DNA of 47,190 nt from JAABRU01 sp050180235 (lineage in GTDB: Bacteria; Desulfobacterota; Desulfobacteria; Desulfobacterales; Desulfococcaceae). Both the position numbers and the translations under genes were made by a program. The stretch lies in the NCBI GenBank assembly GCA_050180235.1, contig JBFXEJ010000039.1:1-47190 (forward strand), written 5' to 3'. The number at the start of each line of letters is the position of its first letter. Position 1 is the stretch's first letter. Below are positions 15,261 through 22,662 of this stretch, piece after piece. The notes under the pieces were generated by a model that worked only from the letters and a program-made list of their open reading frames with translations, did not search any database and had not been told where the DNA came from.

Positions 15261-15749
15261 CTTACCCCCCTTTTTTAATGCTGAATTGTTAATGCTGAAA
15301 GCTGAATTTTTAATATTTTAGGAGTTACGCAGCTTTTCTGAAAATCAGGCATTTATCCGCGTTGCCCGTCATTCCGGCGAAAGCCGGAATCCAGTAATAT
15401 CAATCCTCCATTGATTTTATACAATACTGTCAGTTTTTTTCACCGTTCCGGGTGTGCAAAAAACCGCTCCGCTCAATTTTTGCACTCCTCCGGTTGTCCG
15501 GCGGTTTCTGACAACTCATATATTTTCTTTTTCGGCATTTTCATTTCTTCTTTTAAAAAAATGTCATCCTGAAATCATCCGTCATTTTATAACACATTAT
15601 TTATATAATATCAATAGAGCCAATTGCAAAAGTCCTTCTCCGTCATTCCTGCAAAAGCTGGAATCCAGTAATTTCAGCATATTCTGGATACCGACTTTCG
15701 TCGGTATGACGGTTTTGGCGGGTTTTGAAACTGTCTCAATAGAGAATTG
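15261..15749. other. Gene-free repeat stretch
   Basis: No gene is supported. It contains GGAGTTACGCAGCTTTTCTG (repeat R4-like end, about 15320), two copies of the GTCATTCC(G/T)GC(G/A)AAAGC(C/T)GGAATCC palindrome (about 15369 and 15641) with an ATACCGACTTTCGTCGGTAT partner near 15689, and repeat R1 copy 2 (15453-15493). Confidence 0.7.
15453..15493. repeat. Dispersed hairpin repeat R1, copy 2
   Basis: Differs from copy 1 (4088-4128) by a single T-to-C change within the 41-base core. The upstream flank also matches (TACTGTCAGTTTTTTTC here, TATTGTCAGTTTTTCC at copy 1), so the repeat unit is longer than the hairpin. Confidence 0.85.
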
Positions 15750-15998
15750 TTACGTCCTGTCCTTTGGCCATCTGCTGAAATATCCGTATACAGTGTTCCA
15801 ATGGCAGAAATTCACCGGAAGCATTCTCCGCTGACACCCTGCTTTATTCACATATAAAATTGTGTTTATCACAGTCCGGAGATCACAGGCAGGTCTGCCT
15901 TTTTTACCCGGACCGCTTTTCGCCTGCGGAAGGAACCTGCTGATCAGTTTATACTGAGAATATGTAATATCTGACGGATATGTTTTGGGTGGTTTCAT
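15750..15998 (-). pseudogene. IS5-family (IS427-like) transposase, N-terminal remnant
   Basis: The minus-strand frame begins MKPPKTYPSDITYSQYKLIS, continues RFLPQAKSGPGKKGRPACDL and RTVINTILYVNKAGCQRRML and ends after NTVYGYFSRW. This is the DUF4096 N-terminal domain of IS5-type transposases (pattern YPSDLTDxQWxLIxPLLP...GRPxxxDLRxVxNAILYVxRTGCQWRMLP...TVYxYFxRW). The catalytic part is gone and the frame stops shortly after. No terminal repeats were identified. It marks an old insertion in a repeat-rich gap. Confidence 0.85.
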
Positions 15999-16516
15999 TA
16001 CAGTATCCCCTTTATATTTTATTGCCGGATATTTAATGATACCAAATATTATCTCAAAATGGTATTTTTAAAACAGCTAGGTGATTTCTGAAAATAAATA
16101 TCCCGGTTCAGTTCACAGGTACAGGGCAAAAGCTGGAAGCTTTTGATACTTTTGCGGTATATTCTTTTCCGGAAATCACCTAACTCAGGTTATCGTATCA
16201 AATCAATGGAGAATTGGTATTCTCCCACCGGTTCTGAATTTCATCCTCCGTATCCTGTGAAAAGAACAGTCATAAAAATGCAGAGTTACCTTTTTCCATG
16301 ATCCGGCCAAATGACCTTTTCCCTGCTGTTTTGTGAAAATTTTTTTCTCAAAACTCTGTATCTGAAAAAAATACTTGCGAATATTATCTTTCATCTTATT
16401 TTATCCTTTCCATGCAATTCTGATTTTTTGGAGTTTTGCCGGAGTCCGGATTTTCAGCTAGGCCCCGGACAGAATATGAGAGCAGCAAATCAATACATCA
16501 ACCGGAGGATAATGCA
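15999..16516. other. Gene-free stretch with one MITE-like element
   Basis: Apart from the element at 16079-16181, the stretch holds an A+T-rich segment with ATACCA/TGGTAT arms near 16040-16063 and a TATCAAATCAATGGAGAATT block (about 16197) of the same family as those near 7562 and 11235. The remaining 200 bases before the zinc-ribbon gene show nothing recognisable and probably contain its promoter. Confidence 0.6.
16079..16181. repeat. MITE-like element R3, copy 1
   Basis: A 103-bp element with ends AGGTGATTTC and GAAATCACCT. Its interior has AAATATCCCGGTTCAGTTCA, which recurs in reverse orientation in the copies at 18391-18493 and about 29363-29450. It has no coding capacity and would need a transposase supplied in trans. 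Confidence 0.8.
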
Positions 16517-17200
16517 ATGTCAGTGACAACAGAAACCAGGGATCAGTACCTGGAAAAAATGCTGAGTGACCCTAAACCCTTATGTCCCCACTGCCATCAG
16601 GAGATGATCATATGGGAAGTGCCGCCGATGACTTTCAGCGATGGTCTGGGCTGGTGTGCGCCCTATCTTTTTGTATGTTTTAATGATGAATGCCCCCTTT
16701 ACAAAAGCGGGTGGAAAGACCTGGAGGAAAACTTCGGTCAGACAGCCTCATACCGCTGCATGTGTTACAGGGAGGCGGAAAGTTTTGAATGTCTGCCTGT
16801 TTTCAGTCCCCAGGGGGCCACAGGTCAGATCATTGACAATAAGATGCTGCTGGAACAGGAAATGCTCAAAGAAAGCATCAAAAAAGGATTTTCCATACTG
16901 GCAGGATGCTATGTTGAAAAGGACGAAATCACTGTGATCCGTCTGCTGCTGGATACAGCGGAGCCGACACGGGTGCGCATGAAGGCCGCAGAGATGCTTG
17001 GCGACATCGGCAGTATGGAGGCCATTGATACCATACGCAATGTTGATTTTCAGAACAATATGCTGAAAAGCCAGGTGGAAGCTGCTGTCAAAAAACTGCA
17101 TGAACGTCATTTCACCCGTGAATGCCCCTACTGCACGGAAATCATCAAAAGACGTGCCACTATCTGCAAAAAATGCGGAAGGGAAGTGTCCGGAGTGTAA
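16517..17200 (+). CDS. Zinc-ribbon / HEAT-repeat protein of unknown function
   Basis: The 227-residue protein has an N-terminal zinc site (C-P-H-C at about 23-26, then C and C in VCFNDECPLY), a middle HEAT-like helix pair (IRLLLDTAEPTRVRMKAAEM, then LGDIGSMEAIDTIRN) and a C-terminal zinc ribbon ECPYCTEIIKRRATICKKCG. This looks like a metal-stabilised scaffold or regulatory protein; no enzymatic motif is seen. The start at 16517 has CCGGAGG about nine bases upstream, and the upstream open frame lacks support. It lies 15 bases before the hydrolase gene, so the two are probably one operon. Confidence 0.75.
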   Translation: MSVTTETRDQYLEKMLSDPKPLCPHCHQEMIIWEVPPMTFSDGLGWCAPYLFVCFNDECPLYKSGWKDLEENFGQTASYRCMCYREAESFECLPVFSPQGATGQIIDNKMLLEQEMLKESIKKGFSILAGCYVEKDEITVIRLLLDTAEPTRVRMKAAEMLGDIGSMEAIDTIRNVDFQNNMLKSQVEAAVKKLHERHFTRECPYCTEIIKRRATICKKCGREVSGV

Positions 17201-17215
17201 TTTCTGAAACGGGAA

Positions 17216-18196
17216 ATGCTGAAAATGACAGATATATTCCGTCCTTCTCCCATATTCCGCAATCCCCATGTGCAGTCAGTGCTGGCCAGCATAAAACTGC
17301 GGCGTCCCTTTGTACGCTTTCAGGCACGGGATCTGCTGAAACAGGCCGAATCCCACATCCTTGACTGCGGAAAAGGTGTACGCCTTTTGGGGAAATATTC
17401 TGCGCACAGAAACGGTCTGCGGGACATGGTTATTCTGATTCACGGATGGGAGGGCAGTTCAGATTCAGTTTACCTCCTGTCCGCCGCCGCCTTTCTTTTC
17501 CGGCAGGGATTTGACATATTCCGGCTCAATCTCCGGGATCACGGCGACAGCCATCATCTCAATCCGGAACTGTTTCATTCCTGCCGCATAGAAGAGACAG
17601 TGGGAGCAGTAAAGGCTGTTCAGGACAGATTTCCGTGCAGAAAACTTTTTCTGGCCGGATTTTCCTTAGGCGGCAATTTCGGGCTGCGGATAGCGGTGCG
17701 TGCGCCGGATGCCGGTATCCGGCTGGCAAAGGCTGTTGCTGTCAGTCCGGTGCTGAATCCGTTGAAAACAATGGATGTGCTGGAAAACGGCCCCTTTTTC
17801 TATCACCATTACTTTATGGGAAAATGGCGGAGTTCCCTGCGGAAAAAATTTCGGCTTTTCCCCCAACTGCATGATCTGAAAAACCTGTCCCGCTTTCCCA
17901 CCCTGGGCAGCATGACTGAATATTTTGCACCCCGCCACACTGGTTTTCCCTGTGCCAAAGATTATCTGAACGGATACGCACTTACCGGAAATGTGCTGGA
18001 AAATCTGCGCATTCCCTCTTATATCCTTGCCAGCATGGATGATCCGGTTATTCCTGCACAGGATTTGGATCATCTGGCTCCTTCTGCATACCTGCATATG
18101 GAACTCACCCGCTACGGGGGACATTGCGGATTCATACTGAATGCAGGCATGGAGAGTTACGCGGAAAAACGCATGGCGGAAATTTTTCAGTCCTGA
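17216..18196 (+). CDS. YheT-family alpha/beta hydrolase
   Basis: The 326-residue cytoplasmic hydrolase of the YheT/EMB8 type opens with FRPSPIFRNPHVQSVLASIK, the usual start of that family. The fold shows VILIHGWEGSSDS (oxyanion strand), LNLRDHGDSHHLN, the nucleophile elbow LAGFSLGGNFGLR (G-F-S-L-G), the acid in ASMDDPVIP and the catalytic His in YGGHCGFI. The substrate is an ester or thioester of unknown identity. ATG 17216 has a weak GGGAA upstream; ATG 17225 is an alternative three codons later. Confidence 0.88.
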   Translation: MLKMTDIFRPSPIFRNPHVQSVLASIKLRRPFVRFQARDLLKQAESHILDCGKGVRLLGKYSAHRNGLRDMVILIHGWEGSSDSVYLLSAAAFLFRQGFDIFRLNLRDHGDSHHLNPELFHSCRIEETVGAVKAVQDRFPCRKLFLAGFSLGGNFGLRIAVRAPDAGIRLAKAVAVSPVLNPLKTMDVLENGPFFYHHYFMGKWRSSLRKKFRLFPQLHDLKNLSRFPTLGSMTEYFAPRHTGFPCAKDYLNGYALTGNVLENLRIPSYILASMDDPVIPAQDLDHLAPSAYLHMELTRYGGHCGFILNAGMESYAEKRMAEIFQS

Positions 18197-18390
18197 GAGA
18201 AAAAAAAGAGAATTTCCGGAAATTGCATCCCCAAAAAATTATAGCGGTTCAGATCCTCTGATCCGAACCGGAAACCGTGGATGGAATAACTATGTTGATA
18301 TTATTGTAAAAATAATAAAAAGCCGCGTTTCAGAATCCCGAAAGGAATGACAATATCAACTGCTTTGATCCACCGCCAAAAAAAGGCATA

Positions 18391-18493
18391 AGGTGATTTC
18401 CGGAAAAAAATATCCCGGAAAAGCAGCGCAGGCTTCCGGTTTGTGACCTGTGCCTGTGAACTGAACCGGGATATTTATTTTCATAAATCACCT
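18391..18493. repeat. MITE-like element R3, copy 2 (opposite orientation)
   Basis: 103 bp with ends AGGTGATTTC and AAATCACCT, interior TGTGAACTGAACCGGGATAT, the reverse complement of copy 1. It is immediately followed by an R2 element starting two bases on. The rest of 18197-18390 and 18633-18665 holds no recognisable gene or repeat. Confidence 0.8.
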
Positions 18494-18494
18494 A

Positions 18495-18632
18495 AGGCGA
18501 TTTCCATGAAAAAATGTACCATCATTGTAGGGTGGGCACGGCTTTTTGTGCCCGCCGTTTCAGCATTACGGCGGGCACAAAAAGCCGTGCCCGCCCTACG
18601 AAAAAAGGTATAATCATTAATGGAAATCACCT
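18495..18632. repeat. MITE-like element R2, copy 1
   Basis: A 138-bp element with ends AGGCGATTTCCAT and ATGGAAATCACCT (one mismatch between ends). The centre is a long palindrome, GTAGGGTGGGCACGGCTTTT versus AAAAGCCGTGCCCGCCCTAC, that would fold into a strong hairpin. A second copy lies at 19095-19231. Its ends match those of R3. Confidence 0.85.
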
Positions 18633-18665
18633 AAGAAAAAAAACACGGGCAGCAAAGGCAAGGAA

Positions 18666-18980
18666 TCAATCCCGGATGATTTTTCTGATATTCGGAATGG
18701 TTTCAGGTTTGTCCCGGAGCATATAACGGCTTTCCCCATCCCGCCGGGTGACATTTTCATACACTCCGTCATCCCTTCGTACCAGTTTGGTAAAACCCAA
18801 ATCTTTGAGTTCTGTGTTGCTTTTTGGGGTACTTATGCTGACGCAGGATATGATTCTCCTCACCATGCCTTTGCATCTCGGACATACGGCCAGGGGAGGG
18901 TCATCAATGGACTGTCTGATTTCAAATATCTTTCCCTTCTCACAGGGTTCATCCAGATGTTCATACTCATAGGTCGGCAT
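18666..18980 (-). CDS. FmdB-type zinc-ribbon protein
   Basis: The 104-residue protein starts MPTYEYEHLDEPCEKGKIFE and has IRQSIDDPPLAVCPRCKGMV followed by RRIIS, the FmdB/CxxC_CxxC_SSSS pattern (MPxYEYxC...F...Q...D.P...CP.C....V.R..S). The first zinc pair is degenerate: only one Cys is seen before the CPRC pair. The C-terminal 50 residues are polar and charged. The family is widespread with no firm function. It stands alone on the minus strand between repeat elements. Confidence 0.85.
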   Translation of the reverse strand: MPTYEYEHLDEPCEKGKIFEIRQSIDDPPLAVCPRCKGMVRRIISCVSISTPKSNTELKDLGFTKLVRRDDGVYENVTRRDGESRYMLRDKPETIPNIRKIIRD

Positions 18981-19010
18981 GATTTATTCCTCCATAATAT
19001 ATTATTTTCC

Positions 19011-19095
19011 TTAACTTTTGTACTTTATGACTGTGCAAAAAACCGCTTTGCTTAATTTTTGCACTCCTCCGGATTTACAGGGACAAAAGTTGTTA
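19011..19095. repeat. R1-containing palindromic element, copy 3
   Basis: The R1 hairpin core (19032-19072) sits inside longer ends TTAACTTTTGT and ACAAAAGTTGTTA, so here the unit is an approximately 85-bp imperfect palindrome. Its right end abuts the R2 element that starts at 19095. Confidence 0.75.
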
Positions 19096-19231
19096 GGCGA
19101 TTTCCATGAAAAAATGTACCATCATTGTAGGTGGGCACGGCTTTTTGTGCCCACAGTTTCAGCAGGACGGCGGGCACAGAAAGCCGTGCCCGCCCTACGA
19201 AAAACGGTATAATCATTAATGGAAATCACCT
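19095..19231. repeat. MITE-like element R2, copy 2
   Basis: 137 bp, about nine-tenths identical to 18495-18632, same orientation, ends AGGCGATTTCCAT and ATGGAAATCACCT. It has the same internal GGGCACGGCTTTTTGTGCCC hairpin. The region from here to 19339 holds no gene. Confidence 0.85.
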
Positions 19232-19339
19232 TAAAAGAACTATAAATAAAAATTTCCCCGAACCCGCCCGGAAATTTTTTTGCCACAAAGATTCATAAAT
19301 TTTTTTGTGTACTGACAGGCTGTATTTTTTGGCAGACTT

Positions 19340-19849
19340 TCATATCCGGCTTTTGGCGGAATGCCGGAACACTTCCTGCCTGCTTTCCGTCAGCAGCCCG
19401 GACTGCATATCCCGTGTGACAAGTTCTGCCACAGTTTCAGCCATGTTTTTAATATCCGGATATATTTTTGAAAAATACAGATTGCATTCCTCTGTAATCT
19501 CTTTCAGGCTGAACTCTGCAAGCCCCTGACAGATAAAACGGAAATCTGAAATCAGTCCGGCAGTGTTGCCGGAAAAGGTTTTCAGAAACACGGGGGAAGA
19601 TGACTGCCCGCCCGGTATGGAAGGATGAAGCAGATTATGCTCGGCTGTGCGGATTCGCCGGGTCAGACGCTGCATTGTCATTATTTCCATGGGAATATTG
19701 CCCAGAATCGCCTCCTGAATCAGGGCATCTGTTTCCTGTTTCAGCCTGTGCAGGGCAGATCGGTCACGGGTCTGCGTTTCAATATACCGTATGGCAAAAT
19801 GAACAGCATTGATATAATCGGTCAGCCAGGGATCGTCTTTGAATTTCAC
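19340..19849 (-). CDS. Hypothetical helical protein
   Basis: This 169-residue protein is not recognised. It begins MKFKDDPWLTDYINAVHFAI and is predominantly helical (RYIETQTRDRSALHRLKQET, EFSLKEITEECNLYFSKIYP), with no membrane segment, signal peptide or obvious catalytic motif. It follows the selenoprotein on the same strand, separated by a strong terminator (19857-19897), so it is probably transcribed from its own weak promoter or by readthrough. Codon use resembles its neighbours, which supports a real gene. Confidence 0.6.
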   Translation of the reverse strand: MKFKDDPWLTDYINAVHFAIRYIETQTRDRSALHRLKQETDALIQEAILGNIPMEIMTMQRLTRRIRTAEHNLLHPSIPGGQSSSPVFLKTFSGNTAGLISDFRFICQGLAEFSLKEITEECNLYFSKIYPDIKNMAETVAELVTRDMQSGLLTESRQEVFRHSAKSRI

Positions 19850-19856
19850 TGTCGGT

Positions 19857-19897
19857 CAGAAAAAAATAAAAAAGGCCGCACAGAAATGCACAGCCTT
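19857..19897 (-). terminator. Rho-independent terminator of the selenoprotein gene
   Basis: Read on the minus strand, AAGGCTGTGCA pairs with TGTGCGGCCTT (11 pairs counting G-U wobbles) around a TTTC loop, followed by TTTTTTATTTTTTT. Stem 19872-19897, T-run 19857-19873. It lies 20 bases after the selenoprotein stop codon. Confidence 0.8.
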
Positions 19898-19917
19898 TCT
19901 TATTTTGGAATGGAAAA

Positions 19918-20235
19918 TTATCCGCACTTACTGTCTGAACCGCAGCCGGAGCATCCGCCTCCGCTGCCGAAAGTCACGCCGCAGCTCAGTTTGAATCCGA
20001 TATCCTGAAAATCCACTTTGATGGGTTTGACCTTTTCCATGAAATCTTTGTTGACAAGATAGGTCAAACCTTCAATTTTATACGTGCCATCGTTGTCTCT
20101 CGGCTCATCCAGAGCCATAGCCAGAGACGGCCCGCCTCAGCCTCCCTCATTGAGAAAAATGCGGATAGGCTCAATCTTTCTTCCCTGAAAATAATCATTA
20201 AGCTGCTGCGTGGCAGCCTGTGTAACTTCAAGCAT
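19918..20235 (-). CDS. HesB/IscA-like selenoprotein (UGA read as selenocysteine)
   Basis: A conventional reading stops at TGA 20137-20139 and gives only a 66-residue fragment. Reading through TGA from ATG 20235 (strong AGGAGG upstream) gives 105 residues: MLEVTQAATQQLNDYFQGRK, then IEPIRIFLNEGG-Sec33-GGPS, LAMALDEPRDNDGTYKIEGL and, at the end, a Cys-rich SCGVTFGSGGGCSGCGSDSK. The Sec lies where IscA/HesB proteins carry the first cluster-binding Cys (GG-C-G/S-G). HesB-like selenoproteins are an established bacterial family, common in Desulfobacterota. A hairpin follows the UGA at the distance expected of a bacterial SECIS. A role in Fe-S or redox chemistry is likely but undefined. An alternative, ordinary truncation, is unlikely given the conserved frame on both sides. 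Confidence 0.9.
20095..20128 (-). promoter_or_regulatory. Predicted bacterial SECIS element
   Basis: On the minus strand, starting 8 bases after the UGA codon, GTCTCTGGCT pairs with AGCCGAGAGAC (one bulged C) around the loop ATGGCTCTGGATG. A stem of about ten pairs with a G-containing apical loop, inside the reading frame just after UGA, is what SelB recognises in bacteria. Confidence 0.7.
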
Positions 20236-20383
20236 GGTATTTCCTCCTTCGCTGATTATGAGTTTCAGTTCTTCTGAAACATTTGTCCTGTCAATTTAGG
20301 GATGAGAATCGGATTTGTCAATGATGAAAAGAAAAACAGTTTCAGTTATCAGTTATCAGTTGCCAGAATCCAGAATCCAGACC

Positions 20384-20470
20384 GGTAACTATAATTTTTG
20401 TCTTTTATTTGCAAAAAACCGCTTTGCTCAATTTTTGCACTCCTCCGGATTCAGTGACAAAAGTTGGTAA
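20384..20470. repeat. R1-containing palindromic element, copy 4
   Basis: Ends GGTAACTATAATTTTTGTC and GACAAAAGTTGGTA flank the R1 hairpin core (about 20410-20449). The gap 20236-20530 otherwise holds a short tandem of CAGTTAT and CCAGAAT units near 20343-20380 and no gene. Confidence 0.75.
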
Positions 20471-20530
20471 AAGAACTGTAAACAAACAGAATCCTGTTTA
20501 TCAGATATATTGAAATCTGAACACTGAAAC

Positions 20531-21511
20531 CTATATTCTGAAATATCTCACAATTTCTTTCAGTTGCGAACCAAAGGACAGTTTGAATTTTCCGTATCCC
20601 TCAATTTTCTCACTGTCAATCCGGGAATTTTCTTCAAAATTCATGTTTCTGACACCCCACATATTGTAGGTACGGTATCCCTGTGCCTGATAATGTGAGA
20701 TCAGTTCCCATTGGAGCAGATTGTTGGGTTTGAGTGACAGGGTTTCCGGATCAGAGGAACCGTAAACAAAATTCACATAAGACCGGTATTTCCAGATAAA
20801 GGCATAGGCCAGAGGTTTTTCTCCGGAAAAGGCCACCCAGAGATCAGCCAGTCCTTTTTCTGTCAGCACATGGAAACGCCGCTGAATCTCGGCATAGGAC
20901 ATATACCCGGTTTTCAAACTCTCTCTCAGGCTTTTGTAAAATGCGTAAAACTGATCCAGATATGTTTCCTCATTGGTGATCCGTGCAGTCACTTCTTTGC
21001 GCTGTGCATAGCGGATGACATTGCGGCATTTCTGGTTAAGTCCGGCCCATAAGGCCTCATTTCCCGGTGACAAATCCAGCAGCACGGTATGGTCATACTG
21101 TTTTGTGCACCCCAGTTCCGGATTTTCAAACAGGCTGTTTTTCATGCGGAAACAGGGATAAAAGAAAAAGCGTTTTCCTTCCAGAAATTTGTGATAAAAA
21201 TATGCGGTCAGATCATTTTTGATCTGTTGTGCATTTTCTTTTTCTTCGTAACTGTCAGTCATTACCGGCCAGCCCCCGCTTTTGCTTCCCACCTCGATGA
21301 TTCCTTTGTGATAACCAGCATTTGTCACTGTTCCGGCAATGAGGGCAATTGGCAAATCTCCGTCATACGCGCAGGCCGTAACCACATCATGGCCGTCTGT
21401 CTGCTGAATGCCAAAATACGGTACTGTGTGAAAAATATTTGCTGTTCCGGCATGTTCCAGAACATATTCCCAGTCATTTGTGTTTATCTCTGTGCTGAAT
21501 CGGATTTCCAT
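20531..21511 (-). CDS. FemAB-like GNAT (lipid II aminoacyl transferase family)
   Basis: The 326-residue protein has the double-GNAT FemAB/BioF2-like pattern: an N-terminal WEYVLEHAGTANIFHTVPYF, GGWPVMTDSYEE, the central LWAGLNQKCRNVIRYAQRKE (the K-x-R-x-x-I-R-x-A signature before the second GNAT fold) and the C-terminal WGVRN...IEGYGKFKLSFG, typical of Fem-like proteins with G-x-x-x-F-K-x-x-F-G. These enzymes move aminoacyl groups from tRNA to peptidoglycan precursors or build exopolysaccharide-linked peptides. The gene diverges from the racemase/ATP-grasp operon with about 195 bases between starts, consistent with a joint pathway (inference). Confidence 0.8.
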   Translation of the reverse strand: MEIRFSTEINTNDWEYVLEHAGTANIFHTVPYFGIQQTDGHDVVTACAYDGDLPIALIAGTVTNAGYHKGIIEVGSKSGGWPVMTDSYEEKENAQQIKNDLTAYFYHKFLEGKRFFFYPCFRMKNSLFENPELGCTKQYDHTVLLDLSPGNEALWAGLNQKCRNVIRYAQRKEVTARITNEETYLDQFYAFYKSLRESLKTGYMSYAEIQRRFHVLTEKGLADLWVAFSGEKPLAYAFIWKYRSYVNFVYGSSDPETLSLKPNNLLQWELISHYQAQGYRTYNMWGVRNMNFEENSRIDSEKIEGYGKFKLSFGSQLKEIVRYFRI

Positions 21512-21582
21512 TTGTGAGATTATTATCCTTTGCTTTTATTTTCTTGATATTTGGTATGCAGTCTGCTATTCTTAAAACCGCT

Positions 21583-21598
21583 TATGGATAAATCCATA
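21583..21598. repeat. Palindrome TATGGAT-AA-ATCCATA in divergent promoter region
   Basis: A perfect 7-bp-arm palindrome followed by GGCTATTCA. Near-identical units form the array at 45234-45384, upstream of the restriction-modification genes. Here it lies 72 bases upstream of the FemAB-like start and 109 bases from the racemase start. Confidence 0.7.
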
Positions 21599-21706
21599 GG
21601 CTATTCAGGATGTTCAGATTTAAAATATGAATAAACTGCGGATTAATCCGCAGACCGGACTTATATCATTCATCCGGGTGTTTGGGAAATATTTTTGCAA
21701 AAAATT

Positions 21707-22657
21707 ATGAAAAAAGACAGTGCAAAAACCATCATCATCACCGATTCCGGCTTTGGCGGATTAAGCGTTCTGGCCGGAGCATACGAAGCATTGAAAGAGG
21801 AAAAATTTTCTTTTCCCCTGAACCTGTTTTTCGCGGAAGCCCTGCCTAAAAACTGTCCGGGTTATCCCTGGAAAGGCTACAGCCTGATGCCGGACACGGA
21901 AACCAGAATAAAGGTTTTCAACAATGTTCTCAAAGGCATGATGCAACATTTTCAGCCTGAAATGATCGCGATTGTCTGCAATACCCTGTCTGCCATTGTC
22001 CGGGAAACAGAGTTTTATCAACATCATGGCGACAGAATTCTCAACATCATTGATACGGGACTTGCGGAATGCGGCAGCATGGAAAGGGAAAAGGAAGCGT
22101 GCATTATTATTTTAGCCACACAGCCTACAATCTCCAGCGATATGCACCGCAAAGGATTGACAGATAAGGGAATTTTTCCCAATGAACGGATTATTCCCCT
22201 GGCTTTTCCGCCTGAAGCCAATTATCCGCTGCTCATTGAAACCGAGCCGGAAAGTGCCAAAACCAGAGCGGTGACAGCCGAAACCCTGTCAAAGGCATTT
22301 GATCGGATTCCCTCAAAAGATACAATGATTTATGTGTATCTGGGATGCACGCATTTCGGATTTGTGCAGAACCAGTATTTGGAAGTGCTGCACAAAGCCG
22401 GGTTCAGGAATGTGCGGATTATCAATCCCAATACAGATATGACCCGTCAGGTGGTGCAGCATATCCGGGATATGAATACCGGGAAGCGGGAAGAAAGGAT
22501 TTATCCTCTGAAAACAGAGGTGTATTCACAGTTTGTTCTGACACGGGAGCAGGTGAATTCCGGGAGTGCGCTGATTGCAGGCATTTCTCCGGATATTGCC
22601 GAAGCTCTCAGGCAATATAAATTGAAAAACGATATTACAGAAGCATGGAAAGAATGA
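21707..22657 (+). CDS. Asp/Glu racemase superfamily protein (glutamate racemase-like)
   Basis: The 316-residue cytoplasmic enzyme has the two-cysteine racemase centre: D13-S-G-F-G-G-L-S near the start, C91 in AIVCNTLSA and C214 in YLGCTHFGF with H216. Glutamate racemases are usually about 265-290 residues, so it is somewhat long, and a middle stretch (AEALPKNCPGYPWKGYSLMP) differs from MurI as I know it. It may make D-Glu or another D-amino acid. The start is uncertain: ATG 21707 or TTG 21695, the latter with GGGAAAT upstream. The stop overlaps the alternative starts of the ATP-grasp gene. Confidence 0.82.
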   Translation: MKKDSAKTIIITDSGFGGLSVLAGAYEALKEEKFSFPLNLFFAEALPKNCPGYPWKGYSLMPDTETRIKVFNNVLKGMMQHFQPEMIAIVCNTLSAIVRETEFYQHHGDRILNIIDTGLAECGSMEREKEACIIILATQPTISSDMHRKGLTDKGIFPNERIIPLAFPPEANYPLLIETEPESAKTRAVTAETLSKAFDRIPSKDTMIYVYLGCTHFGFVQNQYLEVLHKAGFRNVRIINPNTDMTRQVVQHIRDMNTGKREERIYPLKTEVYSQFVLTREQVNSGSALIAGISPDIAEALRQYKLKNDITEAWKE

Positions 22658-22662
22658 AGGAT

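Noticed and set aside
16203..16394. 63-codon minus-strand frame in the repeat gap
   Set aside because: No domain or ribosome-binding site, and its composition follows the A+T-rich repeat DNA.
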